64,000 nt of DNA from Piezodorus guildinii (Eukaryota > Arthropoda > Insecta > Hemiptera > Pentatomidae): assembly GCA_023052935.1 (NCBI GenBank), contig CM041292.1:40942139-41006138 (forward strand). Reading direction: 5' to 3'. The notes under the pieces are model-generated. The model was not told the origin of the DNA and made no database searches. It worked only from the letters and a program-made list of their open reading frames with translations. This document shows positions 1 to 11,100 of the stretch, in pieces. Made by a program: the position numbers and the translations under genes. Position 1 is the stretch's first letter, and the number at the start of each line of letters is the position of its first letter.

Positions 1-1061
1 CAGCTAAGCAACTGTTACTATAATTTCCTTGAATTTGAAATAATAAGTTTCTTTTCAACTTGCGCAAGCTTTGACTTTGAATTTCTAATTTAATTATTTA
101 CGAAATTCTCCAGTCTTTTACACTTCATTGAATTTTTATTTAATTCCAATCTACACTCAAAATACTTGTTTGAATTGTTTTTTTCGAAAACTTGAAACCT
201 ATTTCGAAAATTTCCGAGATTTTTATCTTGCCAATAGGCTTTAATTTTCTCCAATATTTCAATAAAGACAGTTGAACTTGATGGATTTTCTTATTATAAG
301 TTGAATGAGATCAGCCCCAGGTTTTTATACTGATCCGTTTTTGAGATATTGAATTTTTTCCGCTTTTTGACCACTCGGCCCCACTGGGCGCCGCCCCCTA
401 GAAATGTTCTTACCTTGTAATAAAATAAAATAAAAATAAATGATCAACTTCTGACTGATCGATTATCAATTTTTTTATTACATTAAAAACTTAAAGCCTA
501 AGGTTTTGAAATTAATCAATGTGACCAGCAATAAGAATAAATAAGTACGATATATGCAATATATAAGAATAATATAGGACAATAAACAATTATATAAAAT
601 ATTAATTGATTATTTATGCAAAATTACAAAAGTTTTATAAACATCTACAAATAAACTTATGGGTCTAAGAAGAAAATCTCAAGTCCAGCCAGACACAGGG
701 AAGGATTCGAGGTGTAACAAGTGTCCCCGAAGATGTTTATTAGAGATATGATTACTGCTTCTGTCTGAATACTGGAATGCTGCCCTAGGCTGAGGAAGCT
801 ACCCTTGTCTAATGAAGATGTTGAAGAAAGTGAATTCTTGTGATTTGGTATGCAAGTAAATTACTGGATGTAAATCAATTAAAACGCTAAAAGAATAATT
901 AAATTGAAGAATCGGTAGACTAGCCACTGGGCTATAGGTACTCCAAACAGAGGCCGTTATACTGAAAGAAGAGGACCTGTTGGACCAGCTAATCGTTAAA
1001 GGAAGCTGTTTTTAGTTGGTTACAGTCCTATACTATCTGAAGGATCTAAATACTACATAAT
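1..1061. other. AT-rich non-coding stretch, probable P450 intron
   Basis: No open frame resembling a protein family was found on either strand. Because the P450 first exon ends at a splice donor at 1103 on the minus strand, this stretch is most simply the start of intron 1. I looked on the minus strand for a second P450 exon and did not find one, so the rest of that gene lies outside the window. Confidence 0.5.
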
Positions 1062-1102
1062 TCATTGATATTTTATCTTTGTAAAAATAAATACGGACTC
1101 AC

Positions 1103-1280
1103 CTATATGTTTCCTAAACAAAACAACATCAGGATCACTTCCCAGAAGAAACATTGGTTTGACATATGGTATGTTCCTGTCTTCGAAGTGTCTATAAATC
1201 TTCTTTATTTTGTAATAAGTCAATGCCAACAAGGAGAAAGCGGCTATGGCGGTGTATATTAACCAATCGTGCCAAGACAT
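1103..1280 (-). CDS. Cytochrome P450 (clan 3, CYP6-like), first coding exon only
   Basis: The exon encodes about 59 residues beginning MSWHDWLIYTAIAAF. Residues 7-22 form a hydrophobic signal-anchor, as in microsomal P450s held on the ER face. It is followed by a basic stretch and the family hinge RNIPYVKP at residues 35-42, then FLLGS, the position of the PxPxxGN-like segment in CYP6 proteins, and a FRKHIGE-like end. The coding part stops at the donor ATAG|GTGAGT (1103/1102), splitting a Gly codon in phase 1. Insect clan-3 P450s are haem monooxygenases of xenobiotic and hormone metabolism; the haem-binding Cys and I-helix are not in this window. A CAG precedes the ATG closely on the minus strand, so a 5'UTR intron acceptor is possible. 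The subfamily is not assignable. Confidence 0.75.
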
Positions 1281-2825
1281 TTTACCTGTAAATTAAATGC
1301 GTCAATACATTTTAAACAGTAAAATTTCATGGTTTCATTTATCACTGTTGGATTAACTACTTCCTCTCTGGCTAACTTTGTTATTTTTTCCATTCCTAAA
1401 TGTATATATAGATACAAAATGCTTGATATATTTACATTTCTTCTTTCCGACTTCCGGGTTTCAGTTTATAGGAGGTTAATTTTGGTTAAATTTGAACAGT
1501 GATAGATTGGAAAGTAAGTAGATAGATTGGTAGAAAATATGGATTTTTATTATATGCAATTTCGTCTATGACAGCAGTCATAATGGCCCCAGCTGCCTTA
1601 GCAACAATAATTTGGTTGTTAAATTGTTTATCACTTTCTGCCTCTCGATTTTAGGTAACAAAAGACCCCTTAAAATGTATTAATCCGGTTTGGAAACTGG
1701 CTATTAATATACAGTAGATTATATTTATTCAACATAAAACTGTAGTTATTTTATTAACGATAGTAAATATTAAATAAGTATATCCATTACTTAAAGCAGC
1801 GATGTTTAAACTTTTTTCAAAGCAGCAGTAATGCTTTAGGTTTGAATACCTTTTGATATTTTTTAAAACTAATCTAGCCTTGAAAAAATTAAAAGGTAAA
1901 CAGGTAAAAATTACAATGTTAAAGTGAATATAGAAAACAAGTAATAGGTCTCGTCGTCTCTGACCAGACTTAAGCATAATTGTATTTGTATTTTCTCTGA
2001 TTAGCTATTTAAATGTATGTTGTCCATATCCAATATTATGGATTTCAACAACAAAAAGGCATCTTTCATTGGATAAAAAAAAAATTAGCTTTTATTACCT
2101 CGATGTTTCTTAGCCAATATACCTGTAATAATAGGCGTTGAATAATATATTTTGGTTTTATAGAAGGATTTATTTAATTGACTATATTAGCTTCTCATTG
2201 GTGTCATTCAGACTTCATAAATGGGTACCCTAATATTGAAAAAAAAAACTTCTCTGTGGAGCGTAATCCTAATTGGTCGGTTTTATTCCCTCCATAGATT
2301 TAAGTGGTTCAGCCTCTTCACGTACGTTGGTGACACTTGACTAATATTTAAAAAATAATTGCACATTTTGTAAAAAAAAAATAATAATAATAAATAAAAT
2401 AAATAATAATAAAAAAAAGGAGTTTCATAGTACAATGATTTTATGATTTAAATAAAAATTAACAGTACTGTAGTACAGAGTGTCATGGCCGTAGTTAGTG
2501 TTCTACTTACGTATTGCTCTGTGATTATTACTCCATCTAGGTGTTACTGATATTTCATCTGTCAAACTTTGTGATTACTGAGTTATATTAACCTAATAAA
2601 TACATTAAACATCGTACATGGAGAGGGGAGTGCACTTATTTTAGTAATCCACGTAATAGACTGGTGGGTACCTAAGCAAGATAAGGGGAGGGAATAAATC
2701 CCTTCTGTATACCTTATCGTGTTTATAAGGTCTCGGTCAAGACTCTTAAATTGGTTTAGAACTAGCAGAGATATAGCGTTTTGAAATTAGCAGTTGTGAT
2801 ATGCCATTATCCTTTGAATTATTTA
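1281..2825. other. Upstream and intergenic AT-rich DNA
   Basis: No supported gene. Contains a short A/T microsatellite (AATAAT-like) around 2370-2418. The 5' flank and promoter of the P450 gene must lie here, but I cannot point to a specific element. Confidence 0.4.
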
Positions 2826-3190
2826 TTTATTTTCATATTTTATTTGATTCTAAACCTGTTTACATATTTTTTCTCTATCTTAAAAAATAACTGAGTTATG
2901 GGCGTATTTATAGGCAAAATTTCAATTTTGTTTCTTCCTCTTTTTAATTATTCGCGGTTTTTTGGTTAAAAAAAACACCCATAAATTTTTTTCTATATCT
3001 TAAAAAAGTAACTGAGTTATGGAATGAAATCACTTTAAATCGGTCGCTATTTTAAATATAACCAGCTGATATCAACGTATAGGTGCTGGTATCATCATGC
3101 CCTTTTATTTTTGTGAAAATTAAAAAAAAAAAAAAAAAAAGAAATGGTCCAGTAGTTTCGGACGGGGCACGGCAGACAGCAGGTAAATGG
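2826..3190 (+). repeat. Dispersed repeat family 2 copy
   Basis: Shares long phrases with 52700-53040, 55500-56130 and, inverted, 57480-58190. Landmarks are 'ctatcttaaaaaataactgagttat', the 'cgcggttttttggttaaaaa' block, 'ccagctgatatcaacgt' and the terminal 'tccagtagtttcggacgg'. No coding capacity is visible. The family of origin is unknown; it is probably a decayed non-autonomous element. Confidence 0.6.
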
Positions 3191-3229
3191 ATATTTTTTT
3201 TTTAATACGCAATTTTTAGGAAGGTAATT

Positions 3230-3231
<2 letters not shown>

Positions 3232-3306
<75 letters not shown>
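3232..3306. repeat. (AT)n followed by about 60-base T tract
   Basis: Short (AT)n runs directly into an uninterrupted T run of about 60 bases. It is placed exactly at the 3' end of the minus-strand LINE that follows, so it reads as that element's poly(A) tail. Confidence 0.85.
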
Positions 3307-3307
<1 letters not shown>

Positions 3308-4600
3308 TTCGATTACAAAGGTTTATTATTGAAAATAATTTATTTATTACAGACAAGAAATTTAACATACGATTTAATTTTTCATCTAAAATTCCTTTGT
3401 AATAAGCAATTTGTGGACTGCTGAAGCAGCGGGTCGTGACAGCAGAGCTTCTTAAGAGATCTTGGCCACCGCCTGCGTAGTCGTCGGGGTAGGCTGTAAG
3501 GATTCTTATGGGATTTTAATGTTTCTGTAAGAGGGTTGGTGTTGTATGTTTGGCTTTGGTGGAAATTATTGTATTGTTCTGTAGCAGTGGCTGAAATAGT
3601 CGTAATATTCAAGCCGTTATGTATAACGTCATTTGTTAGAACGGTGCGTCCACTATTCACGCAGCACTTTTGACTGAAAAGACTGTATTATTTGGATGCT
3701 TGATAGTTTAGCGGAGCCCCACAGCTCTATCCCGTATGTCCAGATCGGTTTTGGCAAAATTTTATAAAAAATTAGTTAGTAATTTTGGACATCTGTCAAG
3801 TAATCAAAATAAAAGATCGTTGCGTCTGTTGAGTTCTTTACGTTTTTGTCGAATGTGTGTTCTCCAGTATTTTGTCCAAGTGAATACCTAAATATAGAAT
3901 TTCGTCGGATGTCGGAATAGGAATATAATTAAAGTAAATGGGAGGAGAAGCTTTATGGTTCAGGGTGAACACTACATGAGCACTCTTGGACTCGTTCATC
4001 TTTATTTTCCACCTAGAAGCCCAAGCAGAAATTTCATCAAGGTGGTTTTGGACGGATATTGCCGCTTGTAAAGGATCCTTATCTGAACAAAGAACAGCTG
4101 TATCATCAGCAAAAGTAGCCAACAGAGTCCCATTGTGCTGAGGAAGATCTGACATGTATATGTTAAATAATATTGGCCCTAAAACACTGTCCTGAGGTAC
4201 AACTGCCTTAATTTTCTAAATGGATGAGGGTTCATTCCCTACTTTCACAGATAAATGCCAATCGGAAAGGTATGAAAGGAATATCAAATAGAAGGTAGGT
4301 GGAAGTGGAATTTTTAATTTGCAAAGCAATCCTTCGTGCCAAACCTTGTCGAAAGTCTGACCAATGTCAAGGAAAAAGCCTGGACAATATTTGACTCTAA
4401 TGAATTTGAAATTAAATCAACTAATCGGTGACGTTGTATCGTGGAATGATATTTTTTAAAACCGGACTGATGATTGAGTATAAATTTTAATATTCCAAGA
4501 GAATCTAAACAATAAAGAAGTATTTTTTTGAATGATTTAGAGAACGAAGGAAGAAGGCTGATCGGACGATAGAAATTGAAAATAATAAACAAAAAATATA
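3307..4600 (-). mobile_element. 5'-truncated jockey-clade LINE, ORF2 reverse-transcriptase relic
   Basis: Minus-strand fragments in different frames match the reverse transcriptase of jockey-type non-LTR retrotransposons. In order they are: YRPISLLPSFSK and HQSGFKKYHST (4314-4592, RT blocks 2-3); TFADDTAVL with the catalytic DD pair and YLGIHLDK (3838-4155); and a C-terminal RRLRRRWPRSL box near 3470. The 3' UTR ends in AATAAACCTTTGTAATCGAAC and then the long A tail at 3247-3306. The endonuclease and ORF1 are absent, as expected of target-primed truncation. Several frameshifts make it a pseudogene. The 5' boundary near 4600 is approximate. Confidence 0.85.
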
Positions 4601-4619
4601 AAAATTAAAGTTCTCTCTT

Positions 4620-5180
4620 AAAATGAATTATAATATTAATTTTCAAAACTATAATCACTGTTAATTGACAGTTTCGCCGCTGTTTTGCGTGAAAATTATT
4701 CCACTTCATGTAATCACACAATGCTAATTATTTCTGATAGCAAAATGTTTAAAATGAGACTTAATAAAAAAAAAAATGTATTCTGGTTTAGTTAAAACTA
4801 CAAACCGAAAATCAAAAAATGTTTCTTCATTATGATATGAATAATAAGACAAAAACAAAAATATTCGATTGGATCAAATTGATTACCATAACAAATCAAA
4901 GCAATAGGTGATGCAATTTCTAAAGTCCACGACTTTATGTATACATGTAAATCTTATATTTTCAGGTTTTACGTCAGTGCTGATATCTGTTAGCCTTAAG
5001 TACTTATACGTGACTATTGCTTTAAGGGGAAAAACATGATCGGTTCACAGTAAACAGTTTTATAAAAAGTCCATGGTGTATTTCACAAATTAGACTATAA
5101 GTCTATTATCAATTCTAACGTTTTAGTAACAATTATTTCAGTGTTTTTAAAACATATTAAACATGTTAATAACATTTACA
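4620..5180. other. AT-rich stretch without recognised feature
   Basis: No coding region, RNA gene or repeat boundary that I can support. Confidence 0.4.
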
Positions 5181-5184
5181 AAAA

Positions 5185-5831
5185 TCTGGTGTGCGCAACA
5201 CACGACTTTCACTCACCTCCGTTGTTAAAATTAATTTAAGAATTTTTACTTTCACTTACCATATATAGAAAGGGGAAGTATTGCGATCGTGAAAATTTTC
5301 GAATTCCAGTTTTCAACGGAAATACACGTTTTAAGGTTCCGTGATTCCAAACAACCAAGTCCCGCAAAAAGGTCTGTGTGTGTGGTAACTCCCGGGCGGA
5401 AACGGTCCTATTAAACTGAAATTTCATATTTAAGACAACTATATGCCCGAAACGTGACAAAACTTTTTTCATCAAAATGAGCTTACCAGAAGAGGCACTT
5501 TATACCATGCATTTTGCACCTTTTTTCGATTTTCTCGAAAACGATTCTGATTAAATTCTCTATATCGATGTAAAATTTAATGGACTTTAATATCGTGTAG
5601 GTTTTATTCTGATGAAAATGGTCTGACGGGCCTTAAATGCCGATATTTTAAATTTTCTTTCCCTTAAGTACCTTTAATTTTGTAGATTCAATAAAAATAA
5701 CTATATTATCTTGATACCGCTGATGAAAAACAGGTAAATATATAAATTGAATAAATTCGATACCCAACTAAAGGAGAAAACAGAAAAAATATTTTTTTAA
5801 TGCAATTTTTCGTTTTTGAACATAAGAGCAG
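5185..5831 (+). repeat. Family 1 non-autonomous element, left part (split by errantivirus)
   Basis: Starts AAAATCTGGTGTGCGCAACA and continues with ACGACTTTCACTCACCTCC, the inverted counterpart of its right end at 13576-13614. The core carries 'aagtattgcgatcgtgaaaa', 'aactcccgggcggaaacg' and a short (GT)n, all recurring in the other copies. The element is interrupted at 5832 by the LTR retrotransposon and resumes at 13326. Small open frames across it are not conserved between copies and are not genes. Confidence 0.8.
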
Positions 5832-6128
5832 AGTCACGCCACCATGAGGCCATAGTGCACCTGCAGATCACACCATATTCCTTGAATCTTATTCAGCAGT
5901 CCTATTAACCTTTATATACCCTGTCCCTTCTCCCAGGGATCACTCTCACTCTCTCTCTTCGAGTCCTCGTAGTAATTACGGTACGTAATCTATGTCGGAT
6001 CTAGTATAGCCATATTGTTATTATCAAGATTGTCATTATTGTCTTTTAAAGTGTTATTATCGATATTTTGTAACTTTTGAATAAATAAAATATTTTTTTT
6101 TTCAATAACGAGTACGAACACCAAAATT
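5832..6128 (+). repeat. 5' LTR
   Basis: Begins AGTCACGCCACC and ends ACCAAAATT (ends uncertain by a base). It carries a TATA-like tttatatacc at 5911-5920, a CT-rich stretch, and AATAAA-type signals near 6080. It matches the 3' LTR at 13029-13325 over its full length with about one mismatch. Confidence 0.93.
5911..5920 (+). promoter_or_regulatory. TATA-like element of the LTR promoter
   Basis: tttatatacc lies about 80 bases into the LTR and is duplicated at the equivalent place in the 3' LTR. Its role as the core promoter is inferred from position. Confidence 0.45.
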
Positions 6129-6145
6129 GGCGCCCGAACAGGGAC
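6128..6145 (+). promoter_or_regulatory. Primer-binding site, tRNA-Lys type
   Basis: TGGCGCCCGAACAGGGAC directly abuts the 5' LTR. This 18-mer is complementary to the 3' end of a lysine tRNA of the class best known as the lentiviral primer. The first T may be shared with the last LTR base. Confidence 0.85.
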
Positions 6146-6488
6146 TGCATATTTTTATCGCAGTTTTAAGAACCGAGTTTCCGCAGATCCGAACTTTTTC
6201 CGCAAATCCAGAATTAGGACTACCGCCTAGGATTCCTCACCTGTGAAGACTCAAGATTTTGGCTTACCTACCGAGGACTACCAACTTCGAGATCTTCAGA
6301 TTCTGGACGAGTTCACTCACCCCGAGCATCTCGCAACGCAGGCAAAGTCTCTTATCTGCACTCAACCTTGGCCGGACTTCACTGTCGTCAGGTATCCAGC
6401 TCAAGGACAGATCTTCACACCCCGTCGAAGATTATTTTGACAGCGTACTCAATTTTTGTAAGTTAATTTCCTTTACTATTGTAATTTT

Positions 6489-7619
6489 ATGTCTGATGAT
6501 TATTTAAATTCTTTAATCCTGCGAGTAAATAATTTAGTATTAACTACAAATATGGCAAGCTTTCAAATTAAATCGGCAGACTACGATCATATCCCTAATT
6601 TTAATGGAAATCCACACAATCTGTTAAAATTCGTGACAGTTTGTAGACAAGTTTACCAAATCGTGTGTAAACCGGACAACTCGTTTAAGGAACTAAACGA
6701 ACAAAGATTATTAAGTAAACTTTTAGCAAAACTTACGGATGAAGCTGATTATATAAATACAACGTGCGAATTTAGTCGTGTTGAAGAATTACTAAATTAT
6801 CTCGAAAGAACCTTCAGAGACAGCCGCTCAATTGAACAATTATCGCATGAATTATTTAATAACAAAATACATCATAAGGAACACCCTCTTGATTTCCTTC
6901 AAAGAATTGATAAGATCCGCACTTTAATAATTTCTAAACATCGGATAGAAAACACACCAAATAGAGAAACAATTATTAGCGCATTAGAGAAAAGTATTCT
7001 TTATTTTTTTTACACTAACATGCCCCTTCACATAAGAACATATCTTATGACTAAAGCAGAAAAATTAAGAACATTAGATGATTTGAGAAATTTAATTCAG
7101 AATGAGAACCATCTACTCTTCGATGACCTCATAAATTCGGGAAATATGAGAAGACCCGGAGAACATGATTACAAAAGAGGCTTCGACCATAAGAAAAAGT
7201 TCGATAAAAAACATCACAAACGATTTAATAATTGGCAAAATCCCAATAACCCGTATAACCCACATAATCAAAGACAAGAGCATCAATATCGACAACAAGA
7301 ACCTCCACAAGACTACCGGCAGAATAATAATAATAATAATTATTACCAACAATGGCCCCGTCAAGAACAACAAAGGTATTTCAACGGTTCAGGTCGATAC
7401 CGGAATCAAAATTATAATAATAATAAGAAAGATGAAAATCCAACTGTATCCATGAGAACAGTTAGCGCATTCGGGAATAAACCGAAACAGCCTAATTTCC
7501 AAATTCAGCAAGAAGACCCGAAAGACCAAGAAATCAGAGAATTAAGAGAGAAATTAGAAAAATTAGATCCAAATAATTCTTTTTTAGAGAAAGGCCCGCC
7601 AGACAATCAAAACACATAA
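6489..7619 (+). CDS. gag: Errantivirus Gag
   Basis: Encodes 376 residues if started at the first ATG (6489); a second in-frame ATG at 6552 is an alternative start. The N-terminal two thirds are helical and capsid-like. The C-terminal third is basic and rich in Asn, Gln and Tyr, with runs of Asn, and ends in a short heptad-like EIRELREKLEKL. No CCHC zinc knuckle is present, which is usual for errantivirus Gag. The product would package genomic RNA and assemble the core. The frame is intact. Near its end lies the TTTTTTA slippery heptamer at 7580-7586, in the correct phase to pass ribosomes into pol by -1 frameshifting. Confidence 0.85.
   Translation: MSDDYLNSLILRVNNLVLTTNMASFQIKSADYDHIPNFNGNPHNLLKFVTVCRQVYQIVCKPDNSFKELNEQRLLSKLLAKLTDEADYINTTCEFSRVEELLNYLERTFRDSRSIEQLSHELFNNKIHHKEHPLDFLQRIDKIRTLIISKHRIENTPNRETIISALEKSILYFFYTNMPLHIRTYLMTKAEKLRTLDDLRNLIQNENHLLFDDLINSGNMRRPGEHDYKRGFDHKKKFDKKHHKRFNNWQNPNNPYNPHNQRQEHQYRQQEPPQDYRQNNNNNNYYQQWPRQEQQRYFNGSGRYRNQNYNNNKKDENPTVSMRTVSAFGNKPKQPNFQIQQEDPKDQEIRELREKLEKLDPNNSFLEKGPPDNQNT
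7580..7586 (+). promoter_or_regulatory. -1 ribosomal frameshift slippery site
   Basis: T TTT TTA in gag phase (codons TCT TTT TTA). It fits the X XXY YYZ rule, and the -1 frame beyond it is open and encodes protease. I do not see a strong downstream pseudoknot by eye; an AAGGC/GCCTT pairing across 7590-7645 is possible. Confidence 0.75.
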
Positions 7620-8194
7620 AAGAAGAGAATAAAAGCCAACTGCCTTATGTTAAAGACCACGCGAATCGTAAATGGCTTATTGATACCGGATCTTGGAAGA
7701 ATTATATAAGACCAGACATTGTACCACCAGATGTTGAAAGAGAAAAAGAAAATTTTACAATAAAAACAGCAACCGGAGAAGAACTTGGCACGGAATCTAT
7801 TTCAGTTTATTGCAGAAATAATTTTCTTAAAAACCCCGAAAAAATAAAATTTTATCTATTTAATTTCAGTCCCAATTACGAAATACTACTAGGAAATGAG
7901 ACAATGAGGGAAATGAAATTTAATATCGATTTCGAAACCAACAAAATAAAAACTCGCTATACAGAGTTTGATTTTATTATGGAAGACGAAGTTTTAAAAT
8001 TAGTTTTGAAAGAAGGCGAAAATCAGATAAAAGTAGAACAAAATAAAAATCTATATTTTATTGACTATGAAGATGATAAGATTAAAATTAAACCTGGCAT
8101 CTATGATCAAAATATAATAATCGACAGTAAAGTTAACGAAACAACATATATATTTATACTATTGCAAAAGAAAAGTAGAATTAACAGATTCTAA
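7587..8194 (+). pseudogene. pol: Errantivirus pol, protease portion (frame ends early)
   Basis: Frame -1 relative to gag, entered after the slippery heptamer. It contains the aspartic-protease active-site box LIDTGS at about 7676-7693, which would cleave the polyprotein, and a downstream ILLGNE matching the ILG flap-side motif of retropepsins at about 7885-7903. The frame runs through the linker towards reverse transcriptase but hits a stop at 8192-8194, while RT continues in another frame. A frameshift lesion therefore lies around 8150-8180. In intact relatives pol is one frame, so this copy cannot make the full polyprotein without a second shift. Confidence 0.8.
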
Positions 8195-8195
8195 T

Positions 8196-11100
8196 AAAAA
8201 AGGAAACCATGAAATAATAAAACAAATCCCCCAACTAATCAGAACCGACCATATACCTCCTCAAGAAAAATCAAATTTAATTAAATTATTATCGAAATAT
8301 CCATCAGTATTTAAGACTGAAAATGATCCCCTTTCAGCCACTGATTTATTGGAGCATAAGATTAAAACAAAAACCGAAGACCCGATATATTCGAAAAATT
8401 ACAGATATCCCCACCAATTCAAAGAAAATATTAAGGAAGAAATTAAAAAGATGTTAGAATCCAAAATAATAAGACCCAGCAATTCCCCTTACAATTCTCC
8501 CGTTTGGATTGTCCCGAAAAAGCCAGACGCATCAGGAAAAAGAAAAATACGAATGGTGATTGATTACAGGAAATTAAATCGAGAAACAACCCCGGATAAA
8601 TTCCCCATTCCTAATATTGAAGACCTTTTAGGCAAATTAGGAAAAGCGACGATATTTACAGCAATGGACCTTTGCTCAGGCTTCCATCAAATAAAAGTCG
8701 AAGAAAGTTCTATCCCAAAAACAGCATTTTCTACAGATCAAGGCCACTTTGAATTCCTTCGCATGCCATTTGGACTCAGTAATGCCCCAGCAACGTTTCA
8801 AAGAGCCATGAATATCATTTTTTCAGATTCTATTAACGTTTTAGTCTATATGGACGATATTATAATTTTTTCTGAAAATTACAAAGATCATTGGAAACAT
8901 TTAGAAGAAACTCTTAAAAAGTTAGAAAAACATAACTTAAAGATTCAGCTCGATAAGACAGAATTTTGCAAGAAAGAATTGTTATTCCTCGGACATATTA
9001 TCAGCGAACGCGGCATAGAACCTAATCCAGAAAAGATAAAAGCAGTAAAAGATTTTAAACTCCCTAAAAATGAAAAAGAAATTAAAAGCTTTTTAGGATT
9101 AACTGGTTTCTATAGGAAAATGATACCAAATTACGCAAAGATAGCTTCCCCATTAACGAGATGTCTTCGAAAAGATCAAAAAGAAATCAAACCAGAGTTA
9201 TATGAAAACGCTTTTGAGAAATTGAAACAACTTGTATGTAGTAGCCCCATTTTGCAAATTCCAGATTTCAATCAGGACTTTTTCTTAACAACTGACGCAA
9301 GTAATTTCGCCATTGGTGCAGTATTAGCACAGAAGAAAGATGGAAAAGAACTCCCTGTATGTTTTGCATCCAGAACACTTAATAAAGCAGAACAAAATTA
9401 CTCAACAACGGAAAAGGAATGTTTAGCCATTATTTGGGCTTGCAATCATTTTCGACCCTACTTATACGGTAGAAAATTTTTCATATATTCAGATCACAAA
9501 CCTTTAGAATATTTAAGAACGTGTAAAACACAGAACGCCAGATTAATTAGATGGAAATTATTGTTAGAAGATTTCGAATATGACATAAAATACATTGAAG
9601 GAAAGGCTAATAAAGTCGCCGATCATTTATCCCGTTACCCTATTGAAGAAAGGAAATTAAAAGAACCAGAATTTGATATTTTTCATACAGAAAATTCTCC
9701 TAATAACTATTCACAAGAAATCGTAGATTTATTACAAGAAATGGGAATAGAAGAAACCCAAGAAGAAGCTAACAATGAAAACTTAGAAGGAATTAATAAT
9801 GATGAAAACATAGAAGAAAATAATAATGGTGAACACCAAGAAATAATTCAAGATGATATATCTTCTTTAGCAACGCAGCACTCCACAGAATCCTCCGATA
9901 ACAGAATCTTAATAGTTGATGATAAATCTAGACCAGTAAATGTTGAGAAAAATCAAATAATAATAAAAAAGGGACACGCGAAAATTCAACGCGAAACAAT
10001 ATTCAATAATAAGCAAAGAACAACAATTGAATTTACTTGGCCTTATCATGAAAAAGATTTTGAAATAGAAGAAAAACTTTTAGAAATCTTAAGACCAAAT
10101 ATAACTTACGGCATATACTGCTCACCCATATCAGATTCTATAGAAAGTGAAAATAATTGGTATAATGCATTATTTAATAAAGTTGCATCACTCATTAGAG
10201 AAAAATTTCCCACAAATAGAATTAAAAGATATTATAAACTATTGCCAGATGTAAAGAACACGGAAGACCAGAAATTACTTATCCTTGATTATCATATCGC
10301 CAAGACATGCCACAGAGGTATAAATGAAACATATTTAGTTTTGAAAACCAAATTTTATTGGCCCAATATGAAAGATCATATCACAAAAATTATAAACAAA
10401 TGTGACACATGTGGAAAAGGCAAATACGATAGAAGACCTATAAAACAAAAATTTAAAATTACTCCCACACCTGAGAAACCCTTTACAGATTTAATGATTG
10501 ATACCTTACACATGAGTAATTATTACATTTATTTAATAGTAGATACTTTTTCCAAAAGAATATTTTCTTATTACGCAACGAGTTATAATGCCATAGAAAG
10601 CATGAAAGTATTGAAAAAATATTTAGCATATTTTCCAAAACCCCAAAAAATATCATGTGACAACGGAAGAGAATTCGACAATAACTTGTTTAAAGATTTT
10701 CTAAACTACTTAAATATTGAATTACATTATACTACCCCCAATCACCCTAACTCTCTTGGATTGCTTAATCGAGCAAGCTCTTCGTTATTAGAAATTTTAA
10801 GACTTATAAACATAGAAAACAAAGATGATAAAGAGGAAGATAAGTTAGAGCAAGCAACGACAGCATATAATAATTCCCTTAATCAAGATCTTAAAATGAC
10901 CCCTAACGAAATAACTTTCGGTATCACTAATGAAACTTATAATGAATCCCCGGAAATAAAAGAATATCTTGTTCATGAGTACCATCGGAAAATGAAGCAG
11001 CTTTTCGAAATAACTAAGAAAGGTATAGAACAAAATAAAGAGAGAAAAATAGGCAAGTTAAATGAAAATAGAGAAGACATAGAAATCCCGGAAGATGTGT

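Noticed and set aside
5236..5475. 79-codon frame recurring at 40183, 43785 and 60438
   Set aside because: All are pieces of family 1 in different frames; stops differ between copies.
7113..7455. Poly-Ile open frames on both strands inside gag
   Set aside because: They arise from Asn-codon runs of gag read in other frames.
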